Below, piece by piece: positions 7,088-12,739 of a stretch of 20,195 nt of DNA (its first letter is position 1; the number at the start of each line of letters is the position of its first letter). Location: positions 1 to 20,195 of IMG/VR virus record IMGVR_UViG_3300018080_000697; one strand, written 5' to 3'. A model generated the notes under the pieces. It was not told the DNA's origin. It ran no database searches and saw only the letters and a program-made list of their open reading frames with translations. Position numbers and translations under genes: made by a program. The DNA is from a virus.

Positions 7088-7401
7088 CCGCCCATGACAA
7101 GCTCTACGACTGCCGGGCCTGCCGTGTTGAGAAAATGGATGGCGCCCGATTTTGCGAGCAGGATGCGCCCTTTCCGCTGTTTGAAATTGACAGGAAACCG
7201 TTTTTCAGGTGCCCGGTCCAGGAGATCACCGGACAGAGTCGGGAGGCCTTGAGTCTGTACGTTTTTTATCAGCGCGGGCATCTGCCCACGGCAGGCGGCA
7301 TCATGGACCAGCCCAACAAGATGATGGATCAGATTAGGATCATTGAAAACGTGGTGGAGGAAGTGCGCAGAGAGCGCAGAGCGCAGAGCGCAAAGAGGTA
7401 A
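6812..7401 (+). CDS. Tail assembly chaperone, -1 frameshift fusion (gpGT-like)
   Basis: Slippage at A AAA AAC (7060-7066) moves ribosomes from the 6812 frame into the -1 frame, which is open without interruption from 7066 to the TAA at 7399-7401. The fusion would be 196 residues: 85 shared, then 111 new. The new part starts LRWAANLAAHDKLYDCRAC and contains a Cys cluster (CRAC-x-CE, then FRCPVQEITGQSREALSLYV). This is the analogue of lambda gpGT, which recruits tube subunits to the tape measure protein. The last ~12 residues (RRERRAQSAKR) are encoded by a GCGCAGA heptamer array and are not expected in the family. Confidence 0.8.
7060..7095 (+). promoter_or_regulatory. Programmed -1 ribosomal frameshift signal
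   Basis: The heptamer A AAA AAC (7060-7066) is in the correct X XXY YYZ phase of the 6812 frame (codons GCA-AAA-AAC). After a 4-nt spacer comes a perfect 9-bp stem, ATGGGCGGC (7071-7079) with GCCGCCCAT (7087-7095), closed by a 7-nt loop. The zero-frame stop lies within this stem-loop and the -1 frame stays open for 111 codons. All three components expected of tail-chaperone frameshifting are present. Confidence 0.85.
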
Positions 7402-7437
7402 GCGTTCGCCATGCTCTATGCGCCATGCGCTTAGCGA
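7365..7437 (+). repeat. GCGCANN heptamer element, two opposed arms
   Basis: The left arm (7365-7404) repeats GCGCAGA several times and spans the end of the frameshifted chaperone and its stop codon. The right arm (from 7405) starts TTCGCCATGC and contains TATGCGCCATGCGC. That is the exact reverse complement of the unit pair GCGCATGGCGCATA found in the element at 4459. The central AGCGTTCGCCATGC is also shared with that element. It fills the gap before the tape measure start. Confidence 0.8.
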
Positions 7438-7443
7438 GATATC

Positions 7444-10400
7444 ATGCCGGACAACAAAGTCGAAATCATCATCAGCGCCAAGGACATGGCCTCCGGGGTC
7501 TTTCGGGATGTTCAAAAGGACATGCAGACCCTGGCAAAGAAGACCGTGAGCCAGGTGGACGCCATCAAGTCGCGGGTCCTGGGGCTCCAGGGCGCGCTCG
7601 TGGGCCTGGCCGGGGGGTACGGGCTCAAGCGGCTGGCCGAGAGCTCGCTCGATGTGGCCAGCTCCTTTGAGCAGATGGAAATCAAGCTGGATGTCATGAC
7701 CCGGGGAAAGGGCCCCGAGACCCTGGACCGGATCAACCAGTGGGCGCTCGATATGCCGGTCAACACCCGCGAGGCCGTGGACACCTTCACCTTGATGCAG
7801 GCGATGGGTTTGGACCCCACCATCGAAAAGATGGAGGTCCTGGTGGACGTGTCCAGCATCTTCGGCGACGACGCCATGCCGAGGGTGGCCCGTGCCTTGG
7901 GCCAGATGCAGACCCTGGGAAAACTCAGCGCCGAGGAGCTGAACCAGCTGGCCGAGGCCGGGATCAATGCGCGGAAATACCTCACCGAAGCCTTTGGCAT
8001 GACCGTGGAGGAGCTGCAACGGTCCAAGGTCTCCATTGACCAGATCGTGGACGCCATCTGGCGGGGCCTGGACGCCGAGTACTCGGGGGCCGCCAAAAAG
8101 GCCCAGAACACCTGGCGCGGCATGGTGACCACCTTCAAGAGCTATTTCGAGGAGCTCCAGCGGGAGGTCATGGCGGCAGGGGTGTTTGATGAGCTCAAGG
8201 ACCAGCTCGGCAGCATCAACGCGGAGATGGCCTCGTGGATCCAGACCAATGAGACGCTGATCCAGCAGAAGGTGCCAGAGTATATCGCCCAAGCCAAGGC
8301 GGCCCTCCAGGGCGTCTGGGACGTGATCTCCTATGATCCGGCCATTATCGAGTACGGCCTTATCGGCCTGGCCCTGGGGGGCAAGAAGGGTGCTTTTTTG
8401 GCGGGGGGGATGGCCCACCTTACGACTTGGGCTGAGACTTTTGGTAAGGCAATGGGCCTGGTCGCTTCAGGGCACCTGGAGTTCTCCCAGGTCGCCCAGG
8501 CCAACTTCAAGGAGCTCCAGGCCCTGGTGAACCAGTTTGACACGGACCCGGTCCGGTCCGAGATGGCCCAGACCGTGGCCGAACTGGAAAACCAGGTGCA
8601 GGCCATGCAGGAGAAGGTCTATGGCGGGGACCCGGCCGAGCTGATCCCGTTCACCGCTGTGACCGAGGACGCGGAAAAGGAACTGGCGGCCCTGGAAGCC
8701 AAGCTGGCCGAGGCCAGGGCCAGGCTGCGGAATTACGCCGAATCGAGCGAGCTTCAGGCCGTCATGGAGGCCCAGACCCGGATCATGGAGGAGGCGGTCC
8801 GGACGACCACCACCACCGACACATCGGACACCACGACCAACAGCACCCGCAACGAATTTATAAACCTCCAGCAAAGCCTCCATGTGGAGAGCGAAAAGAT
8901 TGAAAAAGAGCACCGGGCGTTCCTGACCGAGCTCCGACAGGCGAGTCACGAAAAGGACCTGCTGCTCCTTCAGGAGGCGATGGACGCCGAGACCCGGGCC
9001 ATCGAGGAGGGGCTGGCCCAACAGGCCGCAGCCCGGGAAGCGGCCGAGGCCGATATGTCGACCATCCGGCAACAGGCCCTGGCCAAGGAGCTGGAGCTCC
9101 TGGACCAGGCCATGCGCGAGGAGACCCGGTACATCGAGGAGGCCCTGGAGGGGACCAAAGACAAGAGCGAAGACCTGTTCGCGGACATGGACCAGGCCAT
9201 GCAGGGGTGGGCGGCCTCCTGGTCCGGTAGCCTCAATGACATGCTCTGGGGTGCGGACATGACCTTTTCCGATATTCTGGAATCATTTGCAAAAATGATC
9301 ACCCAGATGCTCCTCCAGAAGGCCGTGATCGAGCCGCTTTTCGAGGAGGGCAGCGGTTTGCTCGGTGGGCTTTTTGATGTGATCGGCGGGCTTTTAAGCG
9401 GGGGCAGCGCCCAGGGCAACGTGTTTGACCAGGGCGAGATGGTGCCCTTTGGCAAAGGCGGAGCGTTTGAAACTCGGAACGCGGAACGTGGAACGCGGAT
9501 TGTGCCGTATGCCAATGGCGGAGCTTTTGAAACGCGGAACTCAAAACTCGGAACTCGGATTGTGCCGTATGCGATGGGGGGTATTGTGGACCGGCCGACG
9601 CTGTTCCCGATGGCCACGGGCGTGGGGCTCATGGGTGAGGCCGGGCCGGAGGCGATCCTGCCGCTTACGCGGATGCCGGACGGGGATCTGGGGGTGCGGG
9701 CGCAAAGCGCAGAGCGCATGGCGCATGGAGATCCGACCGATCTGGCAGATCCGACCGATCGAAAAGCGAGAGCAACCACGCAGAGCGAATCCTACATCCG
9801 GGAGGTGTTTGAAAGCGTCAATCGGCTGGTGGAGGAGACGGAAAAGGAGAACATCGAACGCTCAACGTCCAACATCGAATTTTTAATGAATACGGTGGAG
9901 GCCTCCGAGGCCACCCAAATTCAACATCTCATATCCAGCATTCAGCATTCAGCCCCCCTAACGCCTAACGCCTCAGGCCTTGCGCCTCTCTTTGACATGC
10001 CAGAGGTACCGGCAATGGCCGAAGAGACGCGGCGGATCCTGGAGACCGTGAACCGGGAGTCGCAAGGCGCAGAGCGCATGGCGCATAGCGAGTTTTTTGT
10101 GCGGGAGGTGTTTGAGGGGATTAACCGGACGGTCCAGGCCTCCGAGGCCACCCACATCCAGGATTTGGTATCCAGCATCTATCAACCAACAGCTCATATC
10201 GAATCCCTAACGAATACGGTGAGTCGGGAGACGCTTGGCGCTATGCCCTATGCGCTTAGCGAAAAAACACGGACCACGGACCACGGACAACCCGTAACCA
10301 TCCACCTGACCATCAACGCCCTGGACGCCCGGAGCGTGGTGGAGCTTATGGAACAAAACCCCGAGGCCGTGGTGGGGCCGCTGTCAAACGAACTCCAGGC

Positions 10401-10446
10401 CGGAAACCGAACCCTGACGCGACTCCTCAAAGTCGCCACGGTGTAA
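7444..10446 (+). CDS. Tape measure protein with repeat-derived C-terminal insertion
   Basis: This is the longest tail gene before the fibres (1000 residues) and it sets tail length. Residues ~70-270 are the tape-measure N-terminal domain, with SSFEQMEIKLDVMTRG, DAMPRVARALGQMQTLGKLS, EELNQLAEAGINARKYL and KNTWRGM-like motifs. Residues ~470-600 are a long charged helix with an internal duplication (LLQEAMDAETRAIEE / LLDQAMREETRYIEE). The lambda H-like C-terminus is recognisable at SFAKMITQMLLQKAVIEPLF, GNVFDQGEMVPFGKGGAF and LMGEAGPEAILPLTRMPDGD. It resumes at PVTIHLTINALDARSV. Between these pieces (about residues 676-715 and 750-948) lie stretches encoded by heptamer and nonamer arrays plus a duplicated REVFESVNRLV module. 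No good ribosome binding site precedes the ATG; the leader is a repeat element. Confidence 0.9.
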   Translation: MPDNKVEIIISAKDMASGVFRDVQKDMQTLAKKTVSQVDAIKSRVLGLQGALVGLAGGYGLKRLAESSLDVASSFEQMEIKLDVMTRGKGPETLDRINQWALDMPVNTREAVDTFTLMQAMGLDPTIEKMEVLVDVSSIFGDDAMPRVARALGQMQTLGKLSAEELNQLAEAGINARKYLTEAFGMTVEELQRSKVSIDQIVDAIWRGLDAEYSGAAKKAQNTWRGMVTTFKSYFEELQREVMAAGVFDELKDQLGSINAEMASWIQTNETLIQQKVPEYIAQAKAALQGVWDVISYDPAIIEYGLIGLALGGKKGAFLAGGMAHLTTWAETFGKAMGLVASGHLEFSQVAQANFKELQALVNQFDTDPVRSEMAQTVAELENQVQAMQEKVYGGDPAELIPFTAVTEDAEKELAALEAKLAEARARLRNYAESSELQAVMEAQTRIMEEAVRTTTTTDTSDTTTNSTRNEFINLQQSLHVESEKIEKEHRAFLTELRQASHEKDLLLLQEAMDAETRAIEEGLAQQAAAREAAEADMSTIRQQALAKELELLDQAMREETRYIEEALEGTKDKSEDLFADMDQAMQGWAASWSGSLNDMLWGADMTFSDILESFAKMITQMLLQKAVIEPLFEEGSGLLGGLFDVIGGLLSGGSAQGNVFDQGEMVPFGKGGAFETRNAERGTRIVPYANGGAFETRNSKLGTRIVPYAMGGIVDRPTLFPMATGVGLMGEAGPEAILPLTRMPDGDLGVRAQSAERMAHGDPTDLADPTDRKARATTQSESYIREVFESVNRLVEETEKENIERSTSNIEFLMNTVEASEATQIQHLISSIQHSAPLTPNASGLAPLFDMPEVPAMAEETRRILETVNRESQGAERMAHSEFFVREVFEGINRTVQASEATHIQDLVSSIYQPTAHIESLTNTVSRETLGAMPYALSEKTRTTDHGQPVTIHLTINALDARSVVELMEQNPEAVVGPLSNELQAGNRTLTRLLKVATV
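9457..9576 (+). repeat. 60-bp tandem duplication containing AAC(G/T)CGG heptamers
   Basis: Two 60-bp units (9457-9516, 9517-9576) encode GGAFETRNAERGTRIVPYAN and GGAFETRNSKLGTRIVPYAM. Inside each are four phased heptamers: AACTCGG, AACGCGG, AACGTGG, AACGCGG in the first, and AACGCGG, AACTCAA, AACTCGG, AACTCGG in the second. The duplicated block splits the conserved Gly-rich region of the tape measure C-terminus. Confidence 0.85.
9700..9761 (+). repeat. GCGCANN heptamers followed by GATC nonamers, coding
   Basis: A single-arm GCGCANN array (9700-9728) encodes AQSAERMAHG. It runs directly into a GATC nonamer array (9729-9761: GATCCGACC, GATCTGGCA, GATCCGACC, GATCG) encoding DPTDLADPTD. Two of the window's dispersed repeat families are therefore placed end to end inside one gene. 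Confidence 0.75.
9850..9984 (+). repeat. Three heptamer words in succession, coding
   Basis: Four AACNNNN units occupy 9850-9877 (AACATCG, AACGCTC, AACGTCC, AACATCG). Five ATTCAGC-type units occupy 9919-9953 (ATTCAAC, ATCTCAT, ATCCAGC, ATTCAGC, ATTCAGC). Four CCTAACG-type units occupy 9957-9984 (CCTAACG, CCTAACG, CCTCAGG, CCTTGCG). Each keeps a strict 7-bp phase although the words are unrelated. All are within the tape measure insertion. Confidence 0.7.
10061..10090 (+). repeat. GCGCANN heptamer array, left arm only, coding
   Basis: Units following CGCAAG read GCGCAGA, GCGCATG, GCGCATA and GCG, encoding SQGAERMAHS in the tape measure protein. The matching opposite-strand arm lies about 145 bp further on at 10231-10261. 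The two arms bracket the second copy of the REVFE module. Confidence 0.75.
10231..10295 (+). repeat. GCGCANN right arm followed by CACGGAC heptamers, coding
   Basis: Bases 10231-10261 carry the opposite-strand GCGCANN arm (CTATGCCCTATGCGCTTAGCG). Bases 10268-10288 are three perfect CACGGAC units, followed by AACCCGT (10289-10295), which matches the word used at 12211. They encode LGAMPYALSEK and RTTDHGQP just before the tape measure sequence resumes. Confidence 0.75.
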
Positions 10447-10480
10447 CCGTTGAACCGTGAACCGTGAACCCCTGAACCTC
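10444..10480 (+). repeat. GAACCGT heptamer array starting at the tape measure stop codon
   Basis: The array begins at the TAA stop codon (TAACCGT) and continues GAACCGT (10452-10458), GAACCGT (10459-10465) and GAACCCC. It fills the whole gap before the DUF2460 gene, leaving no visible ribosome binding site. Confidence 0.75.
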
Positions 10481-10486
10481 TAAATT

Positions 10487-11074
10487 ATGGCTTTATATCC
10501 TGAAAACAGCACGATCCCTTTTAAGAACCCGATCCAGATGAGGCTTCGGTTCAAGACCTTGACCAATGCCTTTGACGACCTGGGGGAGGAACGGCGGAAG
10601 CGGAAGTTTTTGTATCCCCGCCGGGATATCACCCTGGCCTATGAGTGGCTGTCCGTGTCCGACGCCCAGACCCTGTGGGAGTTTTACGTGGCCCGAAGCG
10701 GGCCCTATGAGGCGTTTAATTTCTTTTTGCCATCGCCCGACACCTATACGGGCGAGTACGTGGGGTCGGGGGACGGGTCCACCACGGTCATGAATTTGCC
10801 AAGCAAGAGCGGGAGTAGCACCACGGTCTATCTCGATGGGGTGGAAAAGACCGGCGGGGGCACGGATTACACCTTCGGCTCTGGCACGGGTGAGGATGGG
10901 GCCGACAAGATCACCTGGGTGGCGGCCCCGGCAGCGGCCCAGCGGGTGACCTATGACTTCACCGGGTACCTGAAGGTGCGGTCCCGGTTCAAGGAGGATT
11001 ACTTGGATTTTGAAACCTTTTACGGCCTGCTCTGCTCGATGGGCGTGCCATTACAGGGGCTTCTGAATGCGTAG
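10487..11074 (+). CDS. Distal tail protein, DUF2460 family (GTA gp12-like)
   Basis: This 195-residue protein has the two halves of DUF2460: an N-terminal segment with RRKRKFLYPRRDITLAYEWL and DAQTLWEFYVARSGPYEAFN-FFLP, and a C-terminal beta region ending FKEDYLDFETFYGLLCSMGV. In siphophages and in Rhodobacter gene transfer agents this family forms the first ring below the tail tube. The middle GSGDGSTTVMNLPSKSG-x-TVYLDGVEKTGGGTDYTF stretch is a common insertion. A repeat array rather than a ribosome binding site precedes the ATG. The stop overlaps the next start by 8 bp. Confidence 0.8.
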   Translation: MALYPENSTIPFKNPIQMRLRFKTLTNAFDDLGEERRKRKFLYPRRDITLAYEWLSVSDAQTLWEFYVARSGPYEAFNFFLPSPDTYTGEYVGSGDGSTTVMNLPSKSGSSTTVYLDGVEKTGGGTDYTFGSGTGEDGADKITWVAAPAAAQRVTYDFTGYLKVRSRFKEDYLDFETFYGLLCSMGVPLQGLLNA

Positions 11075-12125
11075 CATCGACGCGGCTATCATCACCCAGC
11101 TCCAGGCGATGGAACTGACCCCGGTCCACCTCATCGATATGACCATCGACGGGGCCCATTATCGGTACACGGACTGCGACGTGCCGATCCGAAAGCCTAA
11201 TTTTGCGTATAATTTCCGCAATTCCCAGGACGGGTGGACCGGGTCCAATATTACGGTGACCCAGAACAGCGATTCGGTGCTCCTGACCACCAACAACCCT
11301 GACCCCCAGTGGTACCTCCAACCCACGGATTTTTCGGGCGCCGATAACCCAGTGGTCCAGGTTCGAGTCAAACGGACTGCCGGCACAGGCTGGGATGGTC
11401 AGACATTTTACCGCACATCCGGGCACACTTATTCCAGTTCCTACAGAAACCGGATTTACCCTGCCCCGGACGGCATTGACGACGGGTATGTGGTGATGAC
11501 CTACAACATGGGGGATCTGCTATACGGCGGCGACGACTGGCTTACCAACGACATCACTGGTTTAAGATTTGACTTCGGGTCAAATGCGCCCGACACCTTT
11601 GAGGTGGACTGGATCCAGATCGGAGGGCCGCTTTTCAGCCCGCTTCCCTTTTCAATGGACCCAATCCAGTACTCCTCGGTTCGGATCGTTGACCAGGCCC
11701 GGATCAAGGTGGACAACCTGGACAGCGTCATGACCGCCCTCTTTGTGGGGGGCACGCCCGAAGGCTCGGAGGCGGTCATCGAGCTGGGCCTGATCGACGC
11801 GGACGGGTGCCTGGCCGGCGGCGAGACCGTGACGCTCTTCGAGGGGACCATCGACGCCTGGGTCCTGGACGAGGGGACCGTCAAGATCACCCTGGCCTCG
11901 CTCATGGCCCGGTGGAGCCAGCGGACCTTGAGCACGCACAGCGCCTCGTGCCGGTGGAAGGATTTCAAGGGGACTGAATGCGGGTACTCCGGTTCCGAGG
12001 ACTGGTGCGACCGGACGTACACCCGCTGCGAGGCCCTTAACAACCAGGCCCACTTCGGGGGCTTCCGGTGGCTGCCCAGCTTGATGGACAAGGAAATCTG
12101 GTGGGGGAGGAGTAGGAGCGTTTGA
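11067..12125 (+). CDS. Tail hub protein, DUF2163/BR0599 family, with jelly-roll insertion
   Basis: This 352-residue protein opens with AIITQLQAMELTPVHLIDM-TIDG and ends with the diagnostic BR0599 C-terminus: CRWKDFKGTECGYSG, a CDRTYTRCEA segment, and FGGFRWLPSLMDKEIWWG. It corresponds to the gp13 hub of gene transfer agents and the lambda L position. The Cys pattern suggests an iron-sulfur or disulfide site, as in lambda L. Residues ~45-190 (NFRNSQDGWTGSNITVTQNS to FEVDWIQIGG) are an insertion resembling a carbohydrate-binding jelly-roll domain, not needed for the hub itself. The gene overlaps its upstream neighbour, so it is coupled to it. A TTGAATA array begins at its stop. Confidence 0.8.
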   Translation: MRSIDAAIITQLQAMELTPVHLIDMTIDGAHYRYTDCDVPIRKPNFAYNFRNSQDGWTGSNITVTQNSDSVLLTTNNPDPQWYLQPTDFSGADNPVVQVRVKRTAGTGWDGQTFYRTSGHTYSSSYRNRIYPAPDGIDDGYVVMTYNMGDLLYGGDDWLTNDITGLRFDFGSNAPDTFEVDWIQIGGPLFSPLPFSMDPIQYSSVRIVDQARIKVDNLDSVMTALFVGGTPEGSEAVIELGLIDADGCLAGGETVTLFEGTIDAWVLDEGTVKITLASLMARWSQRTLSTHSASCRWKDFKGTECGYSGSEDWCDRTYTRCEALNNQAHFGGFRWLPSLMDKEIWWGRSRSV

Positions 12126-12160
12126 AATTGAATATTGAATATTGAAGATTGAATATTTTT
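12122..12160 (+). repeat. TTGAATA heptamer array at a stop codon
   Basis: Four phased units follow the TGA stop of the hub gene: TTGAATA, TTGAATA, TTGAAGA and TTGAATA (12128-12155), preceded by TTGAAA over the stop codon itself. It is the same word as the arms of the inverted repeat upstream of the capsid gene. Confidence 0.8.
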
Positions 12161-12170
12161 CGTAACACCG

Positions 12171-12197
12171 TCATTCCCGCGAAGGCGGGAATCCAGG
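12171..12197 (+). repeat. dRS3-like palindromic repeat
   Basis: ATTCCC (12173-12178), an 8-bp centre and GGGAAT (12187-12192) give the ATTCCC-N8-GGGAAT pattern of the Neisseria dRS3 repeat. The pairing extends to an 8-bp stem (ATTCCCGC/GCGGGAAT) with a 4-nt loop. The wider TCATTCCC...GGGAATCCAGG form is a widespread chromosomal repeat in Proteobacteria. Its presence inside a phage gene cluster argues for residence in a chromosome. Confidence 0.75.
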
Positions 12198-12203
12198 AGC
12201 GTG

Positions 12204-12231
12204 AAACCCGCAACCCGCAACCCGTAACCCG
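12204..12231 (+). repeat. CAACCCG heptamer array
   Basis: Four phased units, AAACCCG, CAACCCG, CAACCCG and TAACCCG, lie between the dRS3-like palindrome and the ribosome binding site of the NlpC/P60 gene. Together with the TTGAATA array and the palindrome they fill the whole 116-bp gap. Confidence 0.75.
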
Positions 12232-12241
12232 GAGCACAAAA

Positions 12242-12739
12242 GTGAACCCCAAACCCAAAAAACCCCTGTTCACCGTCTTCAAGGCCTACATCGGGGCGCC
12301 GTACGGCCTCGGGGGGTGGTCCAGGGAGACCGGATTTGACTGCGCGTCGCTGGTGTGCTCGGTCATGCGGGACCTGTACGGGGTGGCGGTGCCGGAGACG
12401 TTTGAGGGGGAGACCCGGGAGAGCTACGCCAGGCTGTGGCAGGACAACCCGGCCCTGGCCACCCGGCTTTTGATCCGGTTCGCCGTTAGCCTGGGCCAGA
12501 GCATTCCGGTCCACCAGGCCTTTGCCGGGGATATCCTCGTGATGACGCATGGCGCAGAGCGCAGAGCGCAGAGCGGACACTATGCGCCATGCGCTATGCC
12601 CTATGCGTTTTTCCTCGGAATCCACGCGGGCAACGATACATTTATGGGCGTGTTTGAAGGCCGGGGCGTGGCCCTGGCCCGGTTCGAGCAGGCCCAAATT
12701 CGAAAGGTGATCCGATGCCGATACCCGCAGCAGTCATAG
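12242..12739 (+). CDS. NlpC/P60 family cell-wall peptidase of the tail tip (GTA gp14-like)
   Basis: This 165-residue protein starts at a GTG with GGAG 7 nt upstream. An upstream TTG at 12149 would read through the repeats and produce a false N-terminus. The NlpC/P60 core shows YIGAPYGLGGWSRETGFDCA, with the catalytic Cys in FDCASLV (codon 12341-12343). It continues with AFAGDILVM and the catalytic His in FLGIHAGND (codon 12623-12625). It hydrolyses peptidoglycan during tail penetration, as lambda K does. Odd feature: a GCGCANN element (12546-12607) inserts a peptide close to HGAERRAQSGHYAPCAMPYA between GDILVM and the His strand, where relatives have a short turn. The stop overlaps the next gene by 25 bp. 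Confidence 0.85.
   Translation: MNPKPKKPLFTVFKAYIGAPYGLGGWSRETGFDCASLVCSVMRDLYGVAVPETFEGETRESYARLWQDNPALATRLLIRFAVSLGQSIPVHQAFAGDILVMTHGAERRAQSGHYAPCAMPYAFFLGIHAGNDTFMGVFEGRGVALARFEQAQIRKVIRCRYPQQS
12546..12607 (+). repeat. GCGCANN heptamer element, two opposed arms, inside NlpC/P60 gene
   Basis: The left arm is CGCATG followed by three GCGCAGA units (12546-12575). A short centre follows, then the opposite-strand arm TATGCGCCATGCGC (12581-12594) and further units to 12607. The element preserves the reading frame and shares the exact 14-bp right-arm word with the element at 7365. Confidence 0.85.

Noticed and set aside
7135-7401. Independent gene starting at ATG 7135
   Set aside because: No ribosome binding site is visible, and the frame is continuous with the upstream chaperone through a canonical -1 frameshift signal.
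7084-8418. 444-residue minus-strand open frame opposite the tape measure gene
   Set aside because: It is a shadow of codon bias in the conserved tape measure N-terminus; its low-complexity Leu/Gly/His sequence has no domain.
12149-12241. Upstream TTG start for the NlpC/P60 gene
   Set aside because: That extension is encoded entirely by the heptamer arrays and the dRS3-like palindrome (giving VIPAKAGIQ). The GTG at 12242 has a ribosome binding site and gives the expected N-terminus.
11501-12697. 398-residue minus-strand open frame
   Set aside because: It passes through hub, repeat island and peptidase genes in antisense; its translation shows only repeat-derived peptides and no family.
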